64,000 bases of DNA from Rheinheimera sp. MMS21-TC3 (lineage in GTDB: Bacteria > Pseudomonadota > Gammaproteobacteria > Enterobacterales > Alteromonadaceae). Positions 28,396 through 38,601 of the stretch are shown here, piece after piece. Every line of letters begins with the position of its first letter. Position 1 is the first letter of the stretch. Location of the stretch: NCBI RefSeq assembly GCF_032229285.1, contig NZ_CP135084.1, forward strand, positions 124,001 through 188,000. The letters run 5' to 3'. The notes below the pieces were generated by a model. That model had not been told where the DNA came from, made no database searches, and saw only the letters and a list, made by a program, of their open reading frames with translations. Position numbers and translations under genes: made by a program.

Positions 28396-31158
28396 ATGAC
28401 TAGCAACGCAGACAGTCCACTTATTTTAGTTGATGGGTCTTCTTATTTATTTCGCGCTTATCATTCGCCACCACATTTAACTAACTCGCGTGGTGAAGCT
28501 ACCGGTGCCATCTATGGCGTCGTTAATATGCTAAAAAGCTTATTACGGCAATATAACCCTAAGCAAATGGCCGTAGTGTTTGACGCTAAAGGGCCAACCT
28601 TTCGTAATGAGATGTATAGCGAATATAAAGCTAACCGTATTGCCATGCCAGATGATCTGCGCAGTCAAATTGAACCTTTGCATAATATTATTAAAGCTAT
28701 GGGCTTACCGTTAATTTGCATTAGCGGTGTAGAAGCAGACGATGTTATTGGTACTTTAGCAAAACAAGCTAGTGCTGCCGGCAGAGAGATGCTTATCTCA
28801 ACCGGTGATAAAGATATGACCCAGTTAGTTGATCAGCATGTCACTCTTATCAACACTATGACCAACACCATCTTGCAGCCTGATACAGTACTAGAAAAGT
28901 TTGGTGTTAAACCTGAACAAATAATCGATTATTTAGCCTTAATGGGCGATAAGTCTGACAATATTCCGGGTGTGCCAGGCGTTGGTGAAAAAACAGCTGT
29001 CGCTTTATTGCAAGGCATGGGCTCCATAGAAGCGATTTATCAACAATTAGATCAAGTGGCTACTTTAAGCTTTCGTGGTGCAAAAACCATGAAAGCCAAA
29101 TTAGAAGAGTTTAAAGAGCAACTTGAGCTATCACGCCGTTTAGCAACAATAAAGCTTGATGTTGAGCTTGATGTCACTTTAGATGATTTAGTAATTGCAC
29201 CAGTTGATACCGCTGCGTTAACCGCTTTATACCAAGAATGTGAATTTAACCGTTGGTTAAAAGAAATTCTTAGCACTAGTTCTGACAACCTTGCTGAAGA
29301 ACAGTCAGAAAACAGCACTGCAGAAGTTATTGCTGTCGAAGCGGCCAAAGCTGATTATATAACAGTACTAACCGAAGCTGATTTTGCCATTATGCTAGAA
29401 GCATTACGCAACAGTGAACTCACCGCTTTTGATACCGAAACCACTAGTCTTGACTATATGCAAGCAGATTTAGTTGGCTTATCAGTAGCCACTAGTGTTG
29501 ATAAAGCTTGGTATGTCCCAGTTGGCCACGACTATGTTGGTGCACCAGAGCAGCTAGATCGGGATTGGGTATTACAGCAGCTTGCTTTTTGGCTTGAAAG
29601 CGATAATTTTGCTAAAGTTGGCCAAAACTTAAAGTACGATCAAAGTGTACTAGCACGGCATAATATTCAACTAAAAGGCATTAAGTTCGACACTATGCTG
29701 GAGTCTTATGTGCTTAACTCCGTAGCCGGTCGCCATGATATGGACAGCTTAGCGTTAAAACACTTAGGTAAAAAAACCTTTAGCTTTGAAGAAATAGCAG
29801 GCAAGGGGGCAAAACAGCTAACCTTTAATCAAATAGAGCTAGATAAAGCTGCAGTCTATGCGGCTGAAGATGCCGATATTACACTGCAGCTGCACTTGGC
29901 ACTATGGCCTCAGTTACAACAGCAGCCACAGCTAGTAGAAGTGCTACAACAGATAGAGATACCCTTAGTCGATATACTGTCACGTATGGAGCGCCATGGC
30001 GTCTTGATAGATGCTAAGTTATTGCATGCCCAAAGCAAGCAGATTGCCGAACGTTTAGCAATATTAGAGCAAGAAGCTTATGAGCAAGCAGGGACTACTT
30101 TTAATTTAGCTTCGCCAAAACAGCTACAAGAAATTCTTTTTACACAAATGGAGTTACCCGTTTTAAAGAAAACACCTACTGGTGCCCCTTCTACAGCGGA
30201 AGAGGTTTTAGCCGAGTTAGCGCTAGAATATGAGTTTCCTAAGCTAATTACCGAGCACCGCGGTTTAAGTAAATTAAAATCAACCTATACCGATAAGTTA
30301 CCTAAAATGCAGCATCCACTAACGGGCCGTGTACATACTTCTTATCATCAGGCAGTAACTGCTACAGGAAGATTAAGCTCAACCGATCCTAACTTACAAA
30401 ATATTCCAATTCGCACCGAAGAAGGCCGCAGGATCCGCCAAGCCTTTATTGCACCTAAAAACAAGCAAATTGTCGCCGTCGACTACTCGCAAATCGAGTT
30501 ACGCATAATGGCCCATTTATCACAAGATAAAGCCTTACTAGAGGCCTTTGCTCAAGGTCGCGATATTCACCGCGCTACAGCTGCGGAAGTCTTTGCCGTC
30601 AGTTTAGAACAAGTAACCTCTGATCAACGCCGTAGCGCTAAAGCGGTTAACTTTGGCTTAATTTATGGCATGTCTGCTTTTGGCTTAGCCAAGCAACTGG
30701 GTGTTAGCCGTGCTGAAGCTCAACATTATGTTGATCGTTATTTTGAACGCTTCCCTGGTGTATTAGATTATATGGATCGCACCCGCAAACAAGCGCATGA
30801 GCAGGGTTATGTAGAAACGATTTTTGGTCGTCGGTTATATTTACCAGAAATTACCGCTAAAAATATGGCCCGTAAAAAAGCGGCTGAACGCGCAGCTATC
30901 AACGCGCCTATGCAGGGCACAGCAGCAGATATTATTAAAAAAGCCATGATAATTGTCGATAATTGGTTACAACAACAAAACAACGATAGCGTCACTATGA
31001 TAATGCAAGTTCACGATGAATTAGTATTTGAGGTTGATAGCGATAAAGTCGAGGCGGTTAAGCAGCAGCTGGTTGATTTAATGGCAACTGCAGCTAAATT
31101 AGATGTGCCTTTAGTAGCAGAAGCTGGTCATGGCGATAACTGGGATCAGGCTCACTAA
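28396..31158 (+). CDS. polA: DNA polymerase I
   Basis: A 920-residue PolA with all three domains: 5' nuclease (1-290; [23 protein letters not shown]), 3'-5' exonuclease (about 325-515) with intact FDTETTSLD and NLKYDQSVL, and polymerase ([52 protein letters not shown]). I prefer ATG 28396 because it aligns residue for residue with the E. coli start; ATG 28384 would add four residues and has AGGA too close. Functions in Okazaki maturation and repair. Confidence 0.95.
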   Translation: MTSNADSPLILVDGSSYLFRAYHSPPHLTNSRGEATGAIYGVVNMLKSLLRQYNPKQMAVVFDAKGPTFRNEMYSEYKANRIAMPDDLRSQIEPLHNIIKAMGLPLICISGVEADDVIGTLAKQASAAGREMLISTGDKDMTQLVDQHVTLINTMTNTILQPDTVLEKFGVKPEQIIDYLALMGDKSDNIPGVPGVGEKTAVALLQGMGSIEAIYQQLDQVATLSFRGAKTMKAKLEEFKEQLELSRRLATIKLDVELDVTLDDLVIAPVDTAALTALYQECEFNRWLKEILSTSSDNLAEEQSENSTAEVIAVEAAKADYITVLTEADFAIMLEALRNSELTAFDTETTSLDYMQADLVGLSVATSVDKAWYVPVGHDYVGAPEQLDRDWVLQQLAFWLESDNFAKVGQNLKYDQSVLARHNIQLKGIKFDTMLESYVLNSVAGRHDMDSLALKHLGKKTFSFEEIAGKGAKQLTFNQIELDKAAVYAAEDADITLQLHLALWPQLQQQPQLVEVLQQIEIPLVDILSRMERHGVLIDAKLLHAQSKQIAERLAILEQEAYEQAGTTFNLASPKQLQEILFTQMELPVLKKTPTGAPSTAEEVLAELALEYEFPKLITEHRGLSKLKSTYTDKLPKMQHPLTGRVHTSYHQAVTATGRLSSTDPNLQNIPIRTEEGRRIRQAFIAPKNKQIVAVDYSQIELRIMAHLSQDKALLEAFAQGRDIHRATAAEVFAVSLEQVTSDQRRSAKAVNFGLIYGMSAFGLAKQLGVSRAEAQHYVDRYFERFPGVLDYMDRTRKQAHEQGYVETIFGRRLYLPEITAKNMARKKAAERAAINAPMQGTAADIIKKAMIIVDNWLQQQNNDSVTMIMQVHDELVFEVDSDKVEAVKQQLVDLMATAAKLDVPLVAEAGHGDNWDQAH

Positions 31159-31223
31159 AACGCCCGCACCTCAAATTTAGAGCAATTACTTTAATGTTGC
31201 AGTTTTATATGTATAATAGCGTT

Positions 31224-31306
31224 GTCTTTAAAGACACCCTGTTAATTTAATATTATAGCTTCTCCCTCATTCGCTATAACCGACACTCTTTAGTGTCGGT
31301 TTTTTT
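31224..31306 (+). ncRNA. Candidate small RNA between polA and engB (Spot 42 position)
   Basis: A TATAAT hexamer (31212-31217) is followed by a perfect palindrome TGTCTTTAAAGACA (31223-31236) and, about 80 bases on, by a strong terminator. This is the syntenic place of spf (Spot 42) between polA and engB in several gammaproteobacterial orders. I do not recognise Spot 42 sequence, and the -35 region is weak (CTTTAA). Could simply be the polA 3' UTR. Confidence 0.35.
31279..31306 (+). terminator. Terminator downstream of polA
   Basis: ACCGACACT-CTTT-AGTGTCGGT stem followed by a T-run (31301-31306). The last T bases overlap the stop codon of convergent engB. No T-run on the minus strand. Confidence 0.85.
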
Positions 31307-31937
31307 ATTCTTTATCTTCTGTAGAGATTTCTTCAGCCCGATACCAAATATCTAGCATTTGTTCTACATTATCTAAACCAAGCTTACTCAATGAGCTAAA
31401 CATATGAACAGTCACATCCCCCATAAAAGCTAGTGAGGCTTCTCTAACTTCTAATAGAACTTTTTTCCGGGCACCTGAAGCTAATTTATCCGCTTTAGTT
31501 AACAATACTAATACTGGTAAATCACTAGCCACCGCCCAAGTTATTAAATCTTGATCTAAATCTTTCAAGGGATGGCGAATATCCATTAATACCACTAAGC
31601 CTTTTAAGCTTTGTCTTTTCTGCAAATACTCGGCTAACGACTTTTGCCACTTTTCTTTAACCGCTAAAGGTACTTTTGCAAAACCATAACCAGGTAAATC
31701 AATTAATCTACGCTCAGCATCTAAGCTAAAGGTATTAATTAGCTGAGTTCTACCTGGTGTTTTACTGGTTCTGGCTAAACTATTTTGTCGCGTTAAGGTA
31801 TTTAACGCACTAGACTTACCCGCATTAGAACGACCAGCAAAGGCAACTTCTATTCCCTGATCTGCAGGTAACGCCTTGATATCAGGTGCGCTGGTTAAAA
31901 AAGTTGCACGCTGATAATTAATTTTTGACTTGTACAC
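31305..31937 (-). CDS. engB: Ribosome biogenesis GTPase EngB (YihA/YsxC)
   Basis: A 210-residue TrmE-Era-EngA-type GTPase: G1 [11 protein letters not shown]2 region [10 protein letters not shown]3 DLPGYGFA, G4 TKADKL, G5 FSSLSKLG. Needed for 50S assembly. The gene is convergent with polA, the usual arrangement. Family length matches E. coli YihA (210). Confidence 0.95.
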   Translation of the reverse strand: MYKSKINYQRATFLTSAPDIKALPADQGIEVAFAGRSNAGKSSALNTLTRQNSLARTSKTPGRTQLINTFSLDAERRLIDLPGYGFAKVPLAVKEKWQKSLAEYLQKRQSLKGLVVLMDIRHPLKDLDQDLITWAVASDLPVLVLLTKADKLASGARKKVLLEVREASLAFMGDVTVHMFSSLSKLGLDNVEQMLDIWYRAEEISTEDKE

Positions 31938-32118
31938 GGCCTACTCCGGCTATTTATTTATAGCTATTGTAACGGATCTAGTAGATCTGCAGAAGCTTTT
32001 GCATGCTATATGCCATTTTACTTTCTGCTAAATCGTGTAAAATAGACTTCAACATTAAGGTTATTACTCCTGAATGCCAGTATGCTGGCACTTTACTGCG
32101 GACAGAGACGGATAAAAC

Positions 32119-32745
32119 ATGAAAAAAATTCTATTTCCATTGGCGCTAGTGTTTGGTCTTATCGGCACAGCTCAGGCTTTCAACGGCGATGCTGAAGCAG
32201 GCAAAGCAAAATCGACAACTTGTACTGCTTGTCATGGTACTGATGGCAATAGCCAGTTAGACATGTATCCCAAAATTGCAGGCCAGCACGCAACTTATTT
32301 ATATAAACAACTTAAAGAATATAAGTTAGGTATGCAAACTGCCGGTAAACAAGGCCGAAATAATGCCATTATGTTTGGTATGGTTGCCGCACTATCAGAT
32401 CAAGATATGCAAGATTTAGCTGCCTATTTTGCTTCACAAAAAATGAAGCCTGGCACTACACCAGAAAACGTAATAGCTGCCGGTGAAAAACTTTACCGTG
32501 GTGGTGATGCTGAACGTGGTATCGCAGCCTGTATTGCCTGCCATGGCCCTACAGGTACTGGCACTGGCTTAGCTAACTTCCCTAAAATTGCCTTTCAAAA
32601 TGCAACTTACTTAAAAACCACTTTGGCTGAGTTTCGTGATGGAACTCGTACTAACGATCCAAATGGTATGATGGCAGATATAGCGAAAAAGCTAACAGAT
32701 GCTGATATAGAATTGATTTCACAATATTTAGGTGGTTTACACTAA
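32119..32745 (+). CDS. Diheme cytochrome c4
   Basis: A 208-residue exported protein with signal peptide (cleavage after AQA, residue 20) and two similar cytochrome halves, each with a heme motif (CTACHG, CIACHG) and downstream Met ligands (KMKP/MFGM region, NGMMAD). Cytochrome c4 is a periplasmic or membrane-attached electron donor to cbb3-type oxidases. Divergent from engB. Confidence 0.93.
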   Translation: MKKILFPLALVFGLIGTAQAFNGDAEAGKAKSTTCTACHGTDGNSQLDMYPKIAGQHATYLYKQLKEYKLGMQTAGKQGRNNAIMFGMVAALSDQDMQDLAAYFASQKMKPGTTPENVIAAGEKLYRGGDAERGIAACIACHGPTGTGTGLANFPKIAFQNATYLKTTLAEFRDGTRTNDPNGMMADIAKKLTDADIELISQYLGGLH

Positions 32746-32766
32746 ACCTTAATTACATTTTTTGAC

Positions 32767-32795
32767 AAAAGCCGGTTAATTTAACCGGCTTTTTT
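32767..32795. terminator. Terminator of cytochrome c4 gene
   Basis: AAAAGCCGGTTAA-TTTAACCGGC stem with a T-run after it on the + strand, 22 bases after the stop. Confidence 0.88.
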
Positions 32796-33002
32796 GTCGC
32801 TTCATCGCAGAAAATTATCAAAAAAAACATCAAAAAATAGCTATTTTGGGTTCTTTATGAATAATCAAACCAAAAAATAAAAATTATAACTATCTGTTAT
32901 ATAACAATATAAAAATTTATTTGGTTGTAAGTTGAACTTTTTTTATAGCAATAGCTTGCCATATTTTTGAAAACGAGTAGATTAATAGCAGTTACATTAA
33001 GT

Positions 33003-33295
33003 AACAAACATAAATAACAACAGGGAATTAGCGCAAGGAAGTGGCAGTGCTCGCACTAAATATGCAGTACCTTCAGATTAACACATCAGGAAGATGTGCC
33101 GCGTGTTTCACGCGCAAGGATGACTAATAAAGTATTAGGAAGATCATCAATAATAAAATTCTCATGGAAGAAAATAATAAAAACACGGAACTAGAGCTGA
33201 CAGGGTATTTACCTAGTGTCAGGATGACGACAGCAAAAATAGTGTCACAGGCACATAAAAATCCAGGGCGATAGGTTAACTTATCGCCTTTTTCT
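33003..33295 (+). ncRNA. csrB: CsrB/CsrC-like CsrA-sequestering small RNA
   Basis: A non-coding stretch with repeated GGA motifs, mostly in AGGA or AAGGA context: 33024, 33037, 33089, 33118, 33138, 33166, 33187, 33222, plus CAGGG at 33201 and 33265. Several lie in hairpin loops (for example ACATCAGGAAGATGT at 33083). It ends in a GGCGATA/TATCGCC terminator with T-run (33267-33297). A TTGAAA (32968) and a TTACAT-like -10 (32992) precede it; a TGTAAG half-site (32925) may be for the UvrY/GacA regulator. The RNA would titrate the translational regulator CsrA. Ends are estimated. Confidence 0.8.
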
Positions 33296-33327
33296 TTATA
33301 TAACACTAAAATAAGCTTTATGTCGCG

Positions 33328-33975
33328 ATGCCAAACCAACATTGCCCATTATGTAATCAAGGTACTCAGTACTTTTGCCAAGATAAACTTCGCTCATATT
33401 GGCAATGCCAAAACTGTGCCTTAGTATTTGCCGATCGCACTACATTACTTTCAGCTGCCGATGAGTTAAAACACTACCAATTGCATAATAATGACCTCCA
33501 AGACTTAGGCTATCGCAATTTTTTACAACGTTTAGCTCAACCGCTGCAGCAACATTTAGCTCAGACTAATCTATCAGGATTAGATTACGGTTGCGGTCCA
33601 GGGCCTTTGCTAGCAAAAATATTGCAACAACAAGGGCAAAAAATGGCAGTTTGGGATCCCTTTTTTGCCGCAGACAAAACAGTTTTAAACCAGCAGTACG
33701 ATTTTATTACTTGTAGCGAAGCCATTGAGCACTTTGTACAGCCCGCTGTTGAATGGCAAAAGTGGCAACAAATGTTAGCTCCTGCTGGCGTTATTGCTAT
33801 TATGACTAAACGTTATACATCATTAGATTTTTTTCAAAACTGGCATTATAAAGCTGACCCAACCCATATTAGCTTTTTTTCGGAACATACTTTTCATTTT
33901 TTAGCTAAACGTGATGGCTATAAATTGCATTTTCCTGCAAATGATGTTGTGATCATGCAACGCATAAAGCATTAG
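33328..33975 (+). CDS. Class I SAM methyltransferase with N-terminal zinc ribbon
   Basis: A 215-residue protein. The N-terminus has two CxxC pairs (CPLC, CQNC) of a zinc ribbon, then a Rossmann methyltransferase fold with LDYGCGPGPLL as SAM motif I and SEAIEHF as post-I motif. This resembles orphan methyltransferases annotated only by fold. Substrate unknown. Begins about 30 bases after the csrB terminator. Confidence 0.8.
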   Translation: MPNQHCPLCNQGTQYFCQDKLRSYWQCQNCALVFADRTTLLSAADELKHYQLHNNDLQDLGYRNFLQRLAQPLQQHLAQTNLSGLDYGCGPGPLLAKILQQQGQKMAVWDPFFAADKTVLNQQYDFITCSEAIEHFVQPAVEWQKWQQMLAPAGVIAIMTKRYTSLDFFQNWHYKADPTHISFFSEHTFHFLAKRDGYKLHFPANDVVIMQRIKH

Positions 33976-34028
33976 TCTTTATAACCAAAGACGGTTAAAA
34001 TGCGGCCACTTTTTAGTAGGTAATCAAC

Positions 34029-34565
34029 ATGACTCGTCAGAAAAAATCTCGCTCCGCTGGTCCCAATGGTCTAAGGCATTTAAATGCTGAAGATGCTCGT
34101 AAAACTCGTGAGCCCAAAGCTCAAACCAAAAAGAAAGGAGCTGGCTTAAAGTCTGGTAACCGCAATAATGTGGCAACCACTAAGCCTGAAAACACCAGCA
34201 ATAGCACTAAAGATAAACGTTTAGGCAGTAAAACTCCTATCTCTTTACTGCCTGCAACAGAAACCAGCAGTAAAGAACAATTGCCCCGTGCTAGCCTGAG
34301 CAAAGCTAAACCAATACCTCTAGCCCCGGAAGTGGAACTAGCAGCTATTGAAAATGATACATACTTGCAACAGCTATTAGAAAAAGTTGAACAAGATGAG
34401 CAATTAACAGGTAAAGACGCCAAGTACTTCAATGCTAAAACTAAACGTTTAACTGAATTACTAGCCGAATTAGGCTTAGATCAAGAACAAGAGAATGAGC
34501 CTGAAGATTTATTAAGCGCCTTTGAGCAAAAAGACTGGCGTAAAGACTTACTAGGTGACGACTAA
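34029..34565 (+). CDS. yihI: Der GTPase-activating protein YihI
   Basis: A 178-residue protein with a basic, disordered N-terminus (KKSRSAGPNG, RKTREPKAQTKKKGAG), the conserved RLGSKTPISL and a helical acidic C-terminus (LAAIENDTYLQQLLEKVE). YihI stimulates the ribosome-assembly GTPase Der. Lies close to engB as in other gammaproteobacteria. Confidence 0.88.
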   Translation: MTRQKKSRSAGPNGLRHLNAEDARKTREPKAQTKKKGAGLKSGNRNNVATTKPENTSNSTKDKRLGSKTPISLLPATETSSKEQLPRASLSKAKPIPLAPEVELAAIENDTYLQQLLEKVEQDEQLTGKDAKYFNAKTKRLTELLAELGLDQEQENEPEDLLSAFEQKDWRKDLLGDD

Positions 34566-35035
34566 TGGCTAGCACCGCAGCAATAATACTTATTACCCTT
34601 GGTGCAATAATAGTTGCTGCTCTGGCTTTTTATGCTGGTAAGTTATTATGGCAACTGCAGCAGCAGCGCCAACAACAAGCTGAACAGCAGCAGGAATTAA
34701 CGTCTGAACGAAAAGCTTATTTAACCAACAGCATAGTGCTTATTTGTAAAGCCATGTTGGAAGGGCAATGCGAGCTTTCAGAGGGAGCGCTAAGATTATG
34801 GGTGCTATTAGATCACTTAGTGCCTGAGCGAACGCCTGAACCAAATACGACCTATAGCGGCTTATACCAAATGTATCTGGCTGTAAAAGATATGCCAACC
34901 CATGAAGCCCGTAATAATCAAGATAAAGCCTTAACCAAACAGCAAGACAAAATTCGCTTACAAGCAGAACAAGATTTAAAGTCAGCTATTTTAGCTGATA
35001 CCCAAGCCCTATTAACCCGTTTTCAACCAGACTAG
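34565..35035 (+). CDS. DUF2489 membrane-anchored protein
   Basis: A 156-residue protein whose ATG overlaps the yihI stop (TAATG). One N-terminal membrane helix (about 5-27), a Gln-rich coiled coil, then a helical domain with CKAMLEGQCELSEGALRLWVLLD, the DUF2489 core. Function unknown; coupling to yihI is conserved in relatives. Confidence 0.78.
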   Translation: MASTAAIILITLGAIIVAALAFYAGKLLWQLQQQRQQQAEQQQELTSERKAYLTNSIVLICKAMLEGQCELSEGALRLWVLLDHLVPERTPEPNTTYSGLYQMYLAVKDMPTHEARNNQDKALTKQQDKIRLQAEQDLKSAILADTQALLTRFQPD

Positions 35036-35061
35036 TCTAGTTAAAAACGGGAGCTGATTAA

Positions 35062-36345
35062 TTACTGGCGAAATACTTCGCCAGCTTTCATTACAAAGTT
35101 TACCTTAGCCATTTGCTTAATATCTTGTAATGGATCTCCAGGCACAGCAATAATATCTGCTATTTTACCTACAGTAATACTACCTAGTTGATCTTCTATG
35201 CCTAGTAATCGGGCACCTTCTATAGTCGCACTTTGGATAGCAGCTAAAGCCGGCATGCCTGCTTCCGTCATATAGACAAACTCTTGCCAATTATTGCCGT
35301 GTTCAAATACCCCAGCATCAGTACCAAAAGCAATTTTCACCCCGGCTTTATAAGCATTAGCAAAAGTGTTTTGCATTAAACCGCCTATAGTCGCAGCTTT
35401 AGTTCTAACAAGCTCAGGGAAAAAACCATCAATACTAGATTTTTCTTCTACCCACTTACCAGCAATGATAGTAGGCACAAAGTAGGTACCATGCTTGCGC
35501 ATTAATGCCATGGTTTCTTTGTCCATATAAGTACCATGCTCAATTGAGTCTACGCCTGCTTTAATAGCACGCTCCATACCCTCTTTACCATGAGCGTGAA
35601 CAGCAACTTTCATTCCATAATCTTTTGCAGTGCTAACAATAGCGGCCAGTTCTTCATCCGTAAATTGAGCGTTAGTGCCGCTTTTAGCTACGCTCAACAC
35701 GCCGCCTGTGGCAGTAATTTTAATTAAATCAGATCCTTCTTTATAGCGTTGACGAACCGCTTTTCGTGCCTCATCAGCACCATTTATTACCCCTTCTTTA
35801 GGCCCAGGATCTTGCATTAACGCATAAGCGACACCGTTGGTTGGATCAGCATGCCCTCCGGTAGTAGCAATAGATTTACCTGCTGCAAAAATACGCGGAC
35901 CTTTAACATAGCCTTTAGCAATAGCCTTTTTTAAAGCGACACTTATTTGATGCTTATCCCCTAACTCACGCACCGTTGTAAAGCCAGCCATTAAGGTTTT
36001 TTCAGCATAAGTCGCCGCTCTTAAGGCAGAGTCAGCTTCATTCATAGTAAAGGCATCAGCATAAGCAGTAGCACTAAATTGGCTATAAAAGTGGGTATGC
36101 ATATCCATAAGGCCGGGCATAACAGTGTGGTTGCGTAAATCAATAACCTGATCAGCTGCAGTTGCTTTTTTATAACCCGATTCAATAGCTATAATTTTAT
36201 CGTTTTCTACAACAACTGTTTGGTTAGACTTTACTTTATCGCTATCTGCCGTAATTAACTTACCGGCATAAATTAATGTTGCTGCAGAAGCAGCATGGCT
36301 TATGCCCAATGAGAGTACCAATAGTGCAAGATTGATTTTTTTCAT
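35062..36345 (-). CDS. Secreted amidohydrolase (prolidase/imidazolonepropionase-like dipeptidase)
   Basis: A 427-residue exported enzyme with signal peptide (to about residue 21, SAASA). Metal motifs of the amidohydrolase superfamily: MDMHTHF (HxH), [10 protein letters not shown] (Lys likely carboxylated), HAHGKEG, SIEHGTY and FGTDAGV. This subgroup includes Xaa-Pro and Xaa-Arg dipeptidases acting outside the cytoplasm in Alteromonadales. Exact substrate unknown. Monocistronic. Confidence 0.88.
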   Translation of the reverse strand: MKKINLALLVLSLGISHAASAATLIYAGKLITADSDKVKSNQTVVVENDKIIAIESGYKKATAADQVIDLRNHTVMPGLMDMHTHFYSQFSATAYADAFTMNEADSALRAATYAEKTLMAGFTTVRELGDKHQISVALKKAIAKGYVKGPRIFAAGKSIATTGGHADPTNGVAYALMQDPGPKEGVINGADEARKAVRQRYKEGSDLIKITATGGVLSVAKSGTNAQFTDEELAAIVSTAKDYGMKVAVHAHGKEGMERAIKAGVDSIEHGTYMDKETMALMRKHGTYFVPTIIAGKWVEEKSSIDGFFPELVRTKAATIGGLMQNTFANAYKAGVKIAFGTDAGVFEHGNNWQEFVYMTEAGMPALAAIQSATIEGARLLGIEDQLGSITVGKIADIIAVPGDPLQDIKQMAKVNFVMKAGEVFRQ

Positions 36346-36640
36346 ACTTATACTCTTTAAATAATTTGTATACTTTAGTCTTAGCAGTTTGGGCTAAATC
36401 AACAATATTATTGCGACAGTTAAACCCTAATTACCGACCAGCGTCTAGTCTTTATTTATTCTTATCTCTTAAGATTCTTGGTCTTAACTGTAATTTATAG
36501 TAGTTTGCAGACTAATAAGATCTTAGTATTACTTTCTCTTAAGGTTAAGTATTTAGAGCATAATGTTATCTTATACAACCTAAGGCCGTTATAGGATTTT
36601 CTAATCAACCACTATTAAGCGTTTCATTTAGGAATATTAA

Positions 36641-37723
36641 ATGTCTTTGGCTTTATCCGTTTGCACTATTCTGATTGTTTTAGCCACCGTACTACCGCTG
36701 TGGAAAAACTCACATTGGACCATACGCGGTTTAGACTTTCCTCGACTGCAACTGGCCGTCTTAGCCAGTGCTTTATTATTCAGTCAGCTTTACTTCTTTA
36801 ACTTTACAGCTTGGCATCACTGGTTATTAGCCTCTAGTGTATTGCTCTGTTTACTATGGCAACTATGGTGGATCCTGCCCTATACCCGTTTATGGCCATA
36901 TGAAGTTTTATCTAGTGAAAATACTAACCCCGAGCGTCAGCTCACCATTATTACAGCTAATGTGCTAACGCCTAATCGTAATGCTGATAGTCTTATACAG
37001 CTAGTTAAACAACATAAACCCGACGTACTCGTTACCCTAGAGTCTGATTTATGGTGGCAACAACAGCTAGATTGCTTAGAAACTGAAATGCCTTTCACTA
37101 TAAAGTGCCCGCTAGATAACCTTTATGGTATGCATGTTTACTCACGCTTAGCCTTAACTGATAGCGAGATCGCCTATTTAGTAGAAGATGATGTGCCTTC
37201 AATGCATGCGCTATTGACCTTAAAATGTGGTAACAAAGTACGGATGCACTTTTTGCACCCAGCACCACCTAGCCCAACTGAAAATGAGCAATCAATTGAG
37301 CGTGATGCCGAGCTTATTATAGTGGCACGCAGTATTGCAGATACACCGCAAGCCACAATTATAACCGGTGATTTAAACGACGTAGCTTGGTCTCGCACTA
37401 CCCGCTTATTTCGCAAGTTAAGTGGTTTACTAGACCCTCGTGTAGGCCGAGGAATGTTTAATACCTTTCATGCTAGTTACCCTTTTTTACGCTGGCCATT
37501 AGATCATTTATTTCATAGCCAACACTTTACGCTTAATCAAATCCAGCGGCTGCCATCTATAGGCTCAGATCATTTTGCCTTAATGACAACCTTGTCTTAT
37601 ACACCAAGTCACGGCGCTGAGCAGAATGGCTTAACCCCAGTTAAGGAAGACAAAGAATTAGCGACTGAGATCACTCAACAACAAGGCGTGAATAAAAAGT
37701 CGGTGCCAGAACCGGGTAAGTAA
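36641..37723 (+). CDS. Endonuclease/exonuclease/phosphatase family membrane protein
   Basis: A 360-residue protein with two or three N-terminal membrane helices (about 5-90), then an EEP catalytic domain: TANVLTPNRNADSL, VTLESD (metal Glu), TGDLNDVAWSR and IGSDHFALM (catalytic Asp-His). The C-terminal 35 residues are polar tail. These proteins are seen in many gammaproteobacteria with unknown phosphodiester substrate. Confidence 0.85.
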   Translation: MSLALSVCTILIVLATVLPLWKNSHWTIRGLDFPRLQLAVLASALLFSQLYFFNFTAWHHWLLASSVLLCLLWQLWWILPYTRLWPYEVLSSENTNPERQLTIITANVLTPNRNADSLIQLVKQHKPDVLVTLESDLWWQQQLDCLETEMPFTIKCPLDNLYGMHVYSRLALTDSEIAYLVEDDVPSMHALLTLKCGNKVRMHFLHPAPPSPTENEQSIERDAELIIVARSIADTPQATIITGDLNDVAWSRTTRLFRKLSGLLDPRVGRGMFNTFHASYPFLRWPLDHLFHSQHFTLNQIQRLPSIGSDHFALMTTLSYTPSHGAEQNGLTPVKEDKELATEITQQQGVNKKSVPEPGK

Positions 37724-37746
37724 AGTGCTAATAACACAGCTTAATG

Positions 37747-38298
37747 TTAGCCAATAGGCGTTATAGCAAAGGTATAAGGATAACCGGCACTTTTCAGTTG
37801 ATAATGCATTTGGCCATTACAATAAACAGCGCTAACTTGCTCGGCTAGTTGGTAGTAAACATTTCTATTGAGTTTAGCGCTTAATCCCCGCCACATTTGC
37901 ACATAAGGAAGCCAATCTTGCTCAGCAGATAACCCTAACCAGATAGGATGTTCAGGGCTAACAAGAAGCTTATCGCCTACGTTGGTTGTTAAAGCTAGCA
38001 CCGGTAAATTCTCACTCGTTAGCCATTGCCAATCTGTAATAATAAAAGGAGCATCAGCTACGCTAATCCGCATTTTTTCTACAGGGGTTTGTAAAAAGTA
38101 CTCACCATCTTGGCACAATAGAACTGAAGCAAAAAGTTTGACCATAGCAGGCCGCTGGATCAGACTATTATTATAAAACCACTGGCCTTGGCCATCGATA
38201 TGCAGCGGTATATCACCACAAAACTTCGGTTGCCATTGCTCTACAGGGGCTAGGTTTGGCTGCTGCAATTGCTGTTGCAATGCATTTAAGTCAATCAC
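37747..38298 (-). CDS. DUF1285 protein
   Basis: A 183-residue protein with FCGDIPLHIDGQGQWFYN and MVKLFASVLLCQDGEYFL, the DUF1285 signature. The family is cytoplasmic and functionally undefined. Convergent with the preceding gene, just upstream of tRNA-His on the same strand. Confidence 0.82.
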   Translation of the reverse strand: MIDLNALQQQLQQPNLAPVEQWQPKFCGDIPLHIDGQGQWFYNNSLIQRPAMVKLFASVLLCQDGEYFLQTPVEKMRISVADAPFIITDWQWLTSENLPVLALTTNVGDKLLVSPEHPIWLGLSAEQDWLPYVQMWRGLSAKLNRNVYYQLAEQVSAVYCNGQMHYQLKSAGYPYTFAITPIG

Positions 38299-38365
38299 TG
38301 AAATAACTCGAATTATGAAGAGGTTGTATAGTGAAGCTTAGCAGACTTGCAGAAAAACAGAAGAA

Positions 38366-38442
38366 TGGGGTGACTGATGGGGATCGAACCCACGACAACC
38401 GGAATCACAATCCGGGGCTCTACCAACTGAGCTACAGTCACC
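38366..38442 (-). tRNA. tRNA-His (anticodon GTG)
   Basis: Cloverleaf on the minus strand: acceptor GGTGACT/AGTCACC with the extra 5' G paired to C73, D-arm AGCTCAGTTGGTAGAGC, anticodon loop TTGTGAT, T-arm GTGGGTTCGATCCCCAT and an encoded CCA (38366-38368). Closely matches E. coli tRNA-His. A lone tRNA gene here. Confidence 0.97.
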
Positions 38443-38601
38443 GCAGATAGCGGCTATAATAGCTAATTTCACTGGTAACACCAAGCTTTTTTATGCTAAT
38501 AATTTAATTGGTTAACTTATGTACCTTTTACTGCCGCATAATTCAGTTTTATGTTAACATTCTGCGGTTTTTATCTTAGTTGCTTACTTATGGGGAGTAT
38601 T

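Noticed and set aside
33124..33342. 72-codon minus-strand ORF
   Set aside because: It is antisense to the CsrB-like RNA, lacks a ribosome site and has no recognisable protein features.
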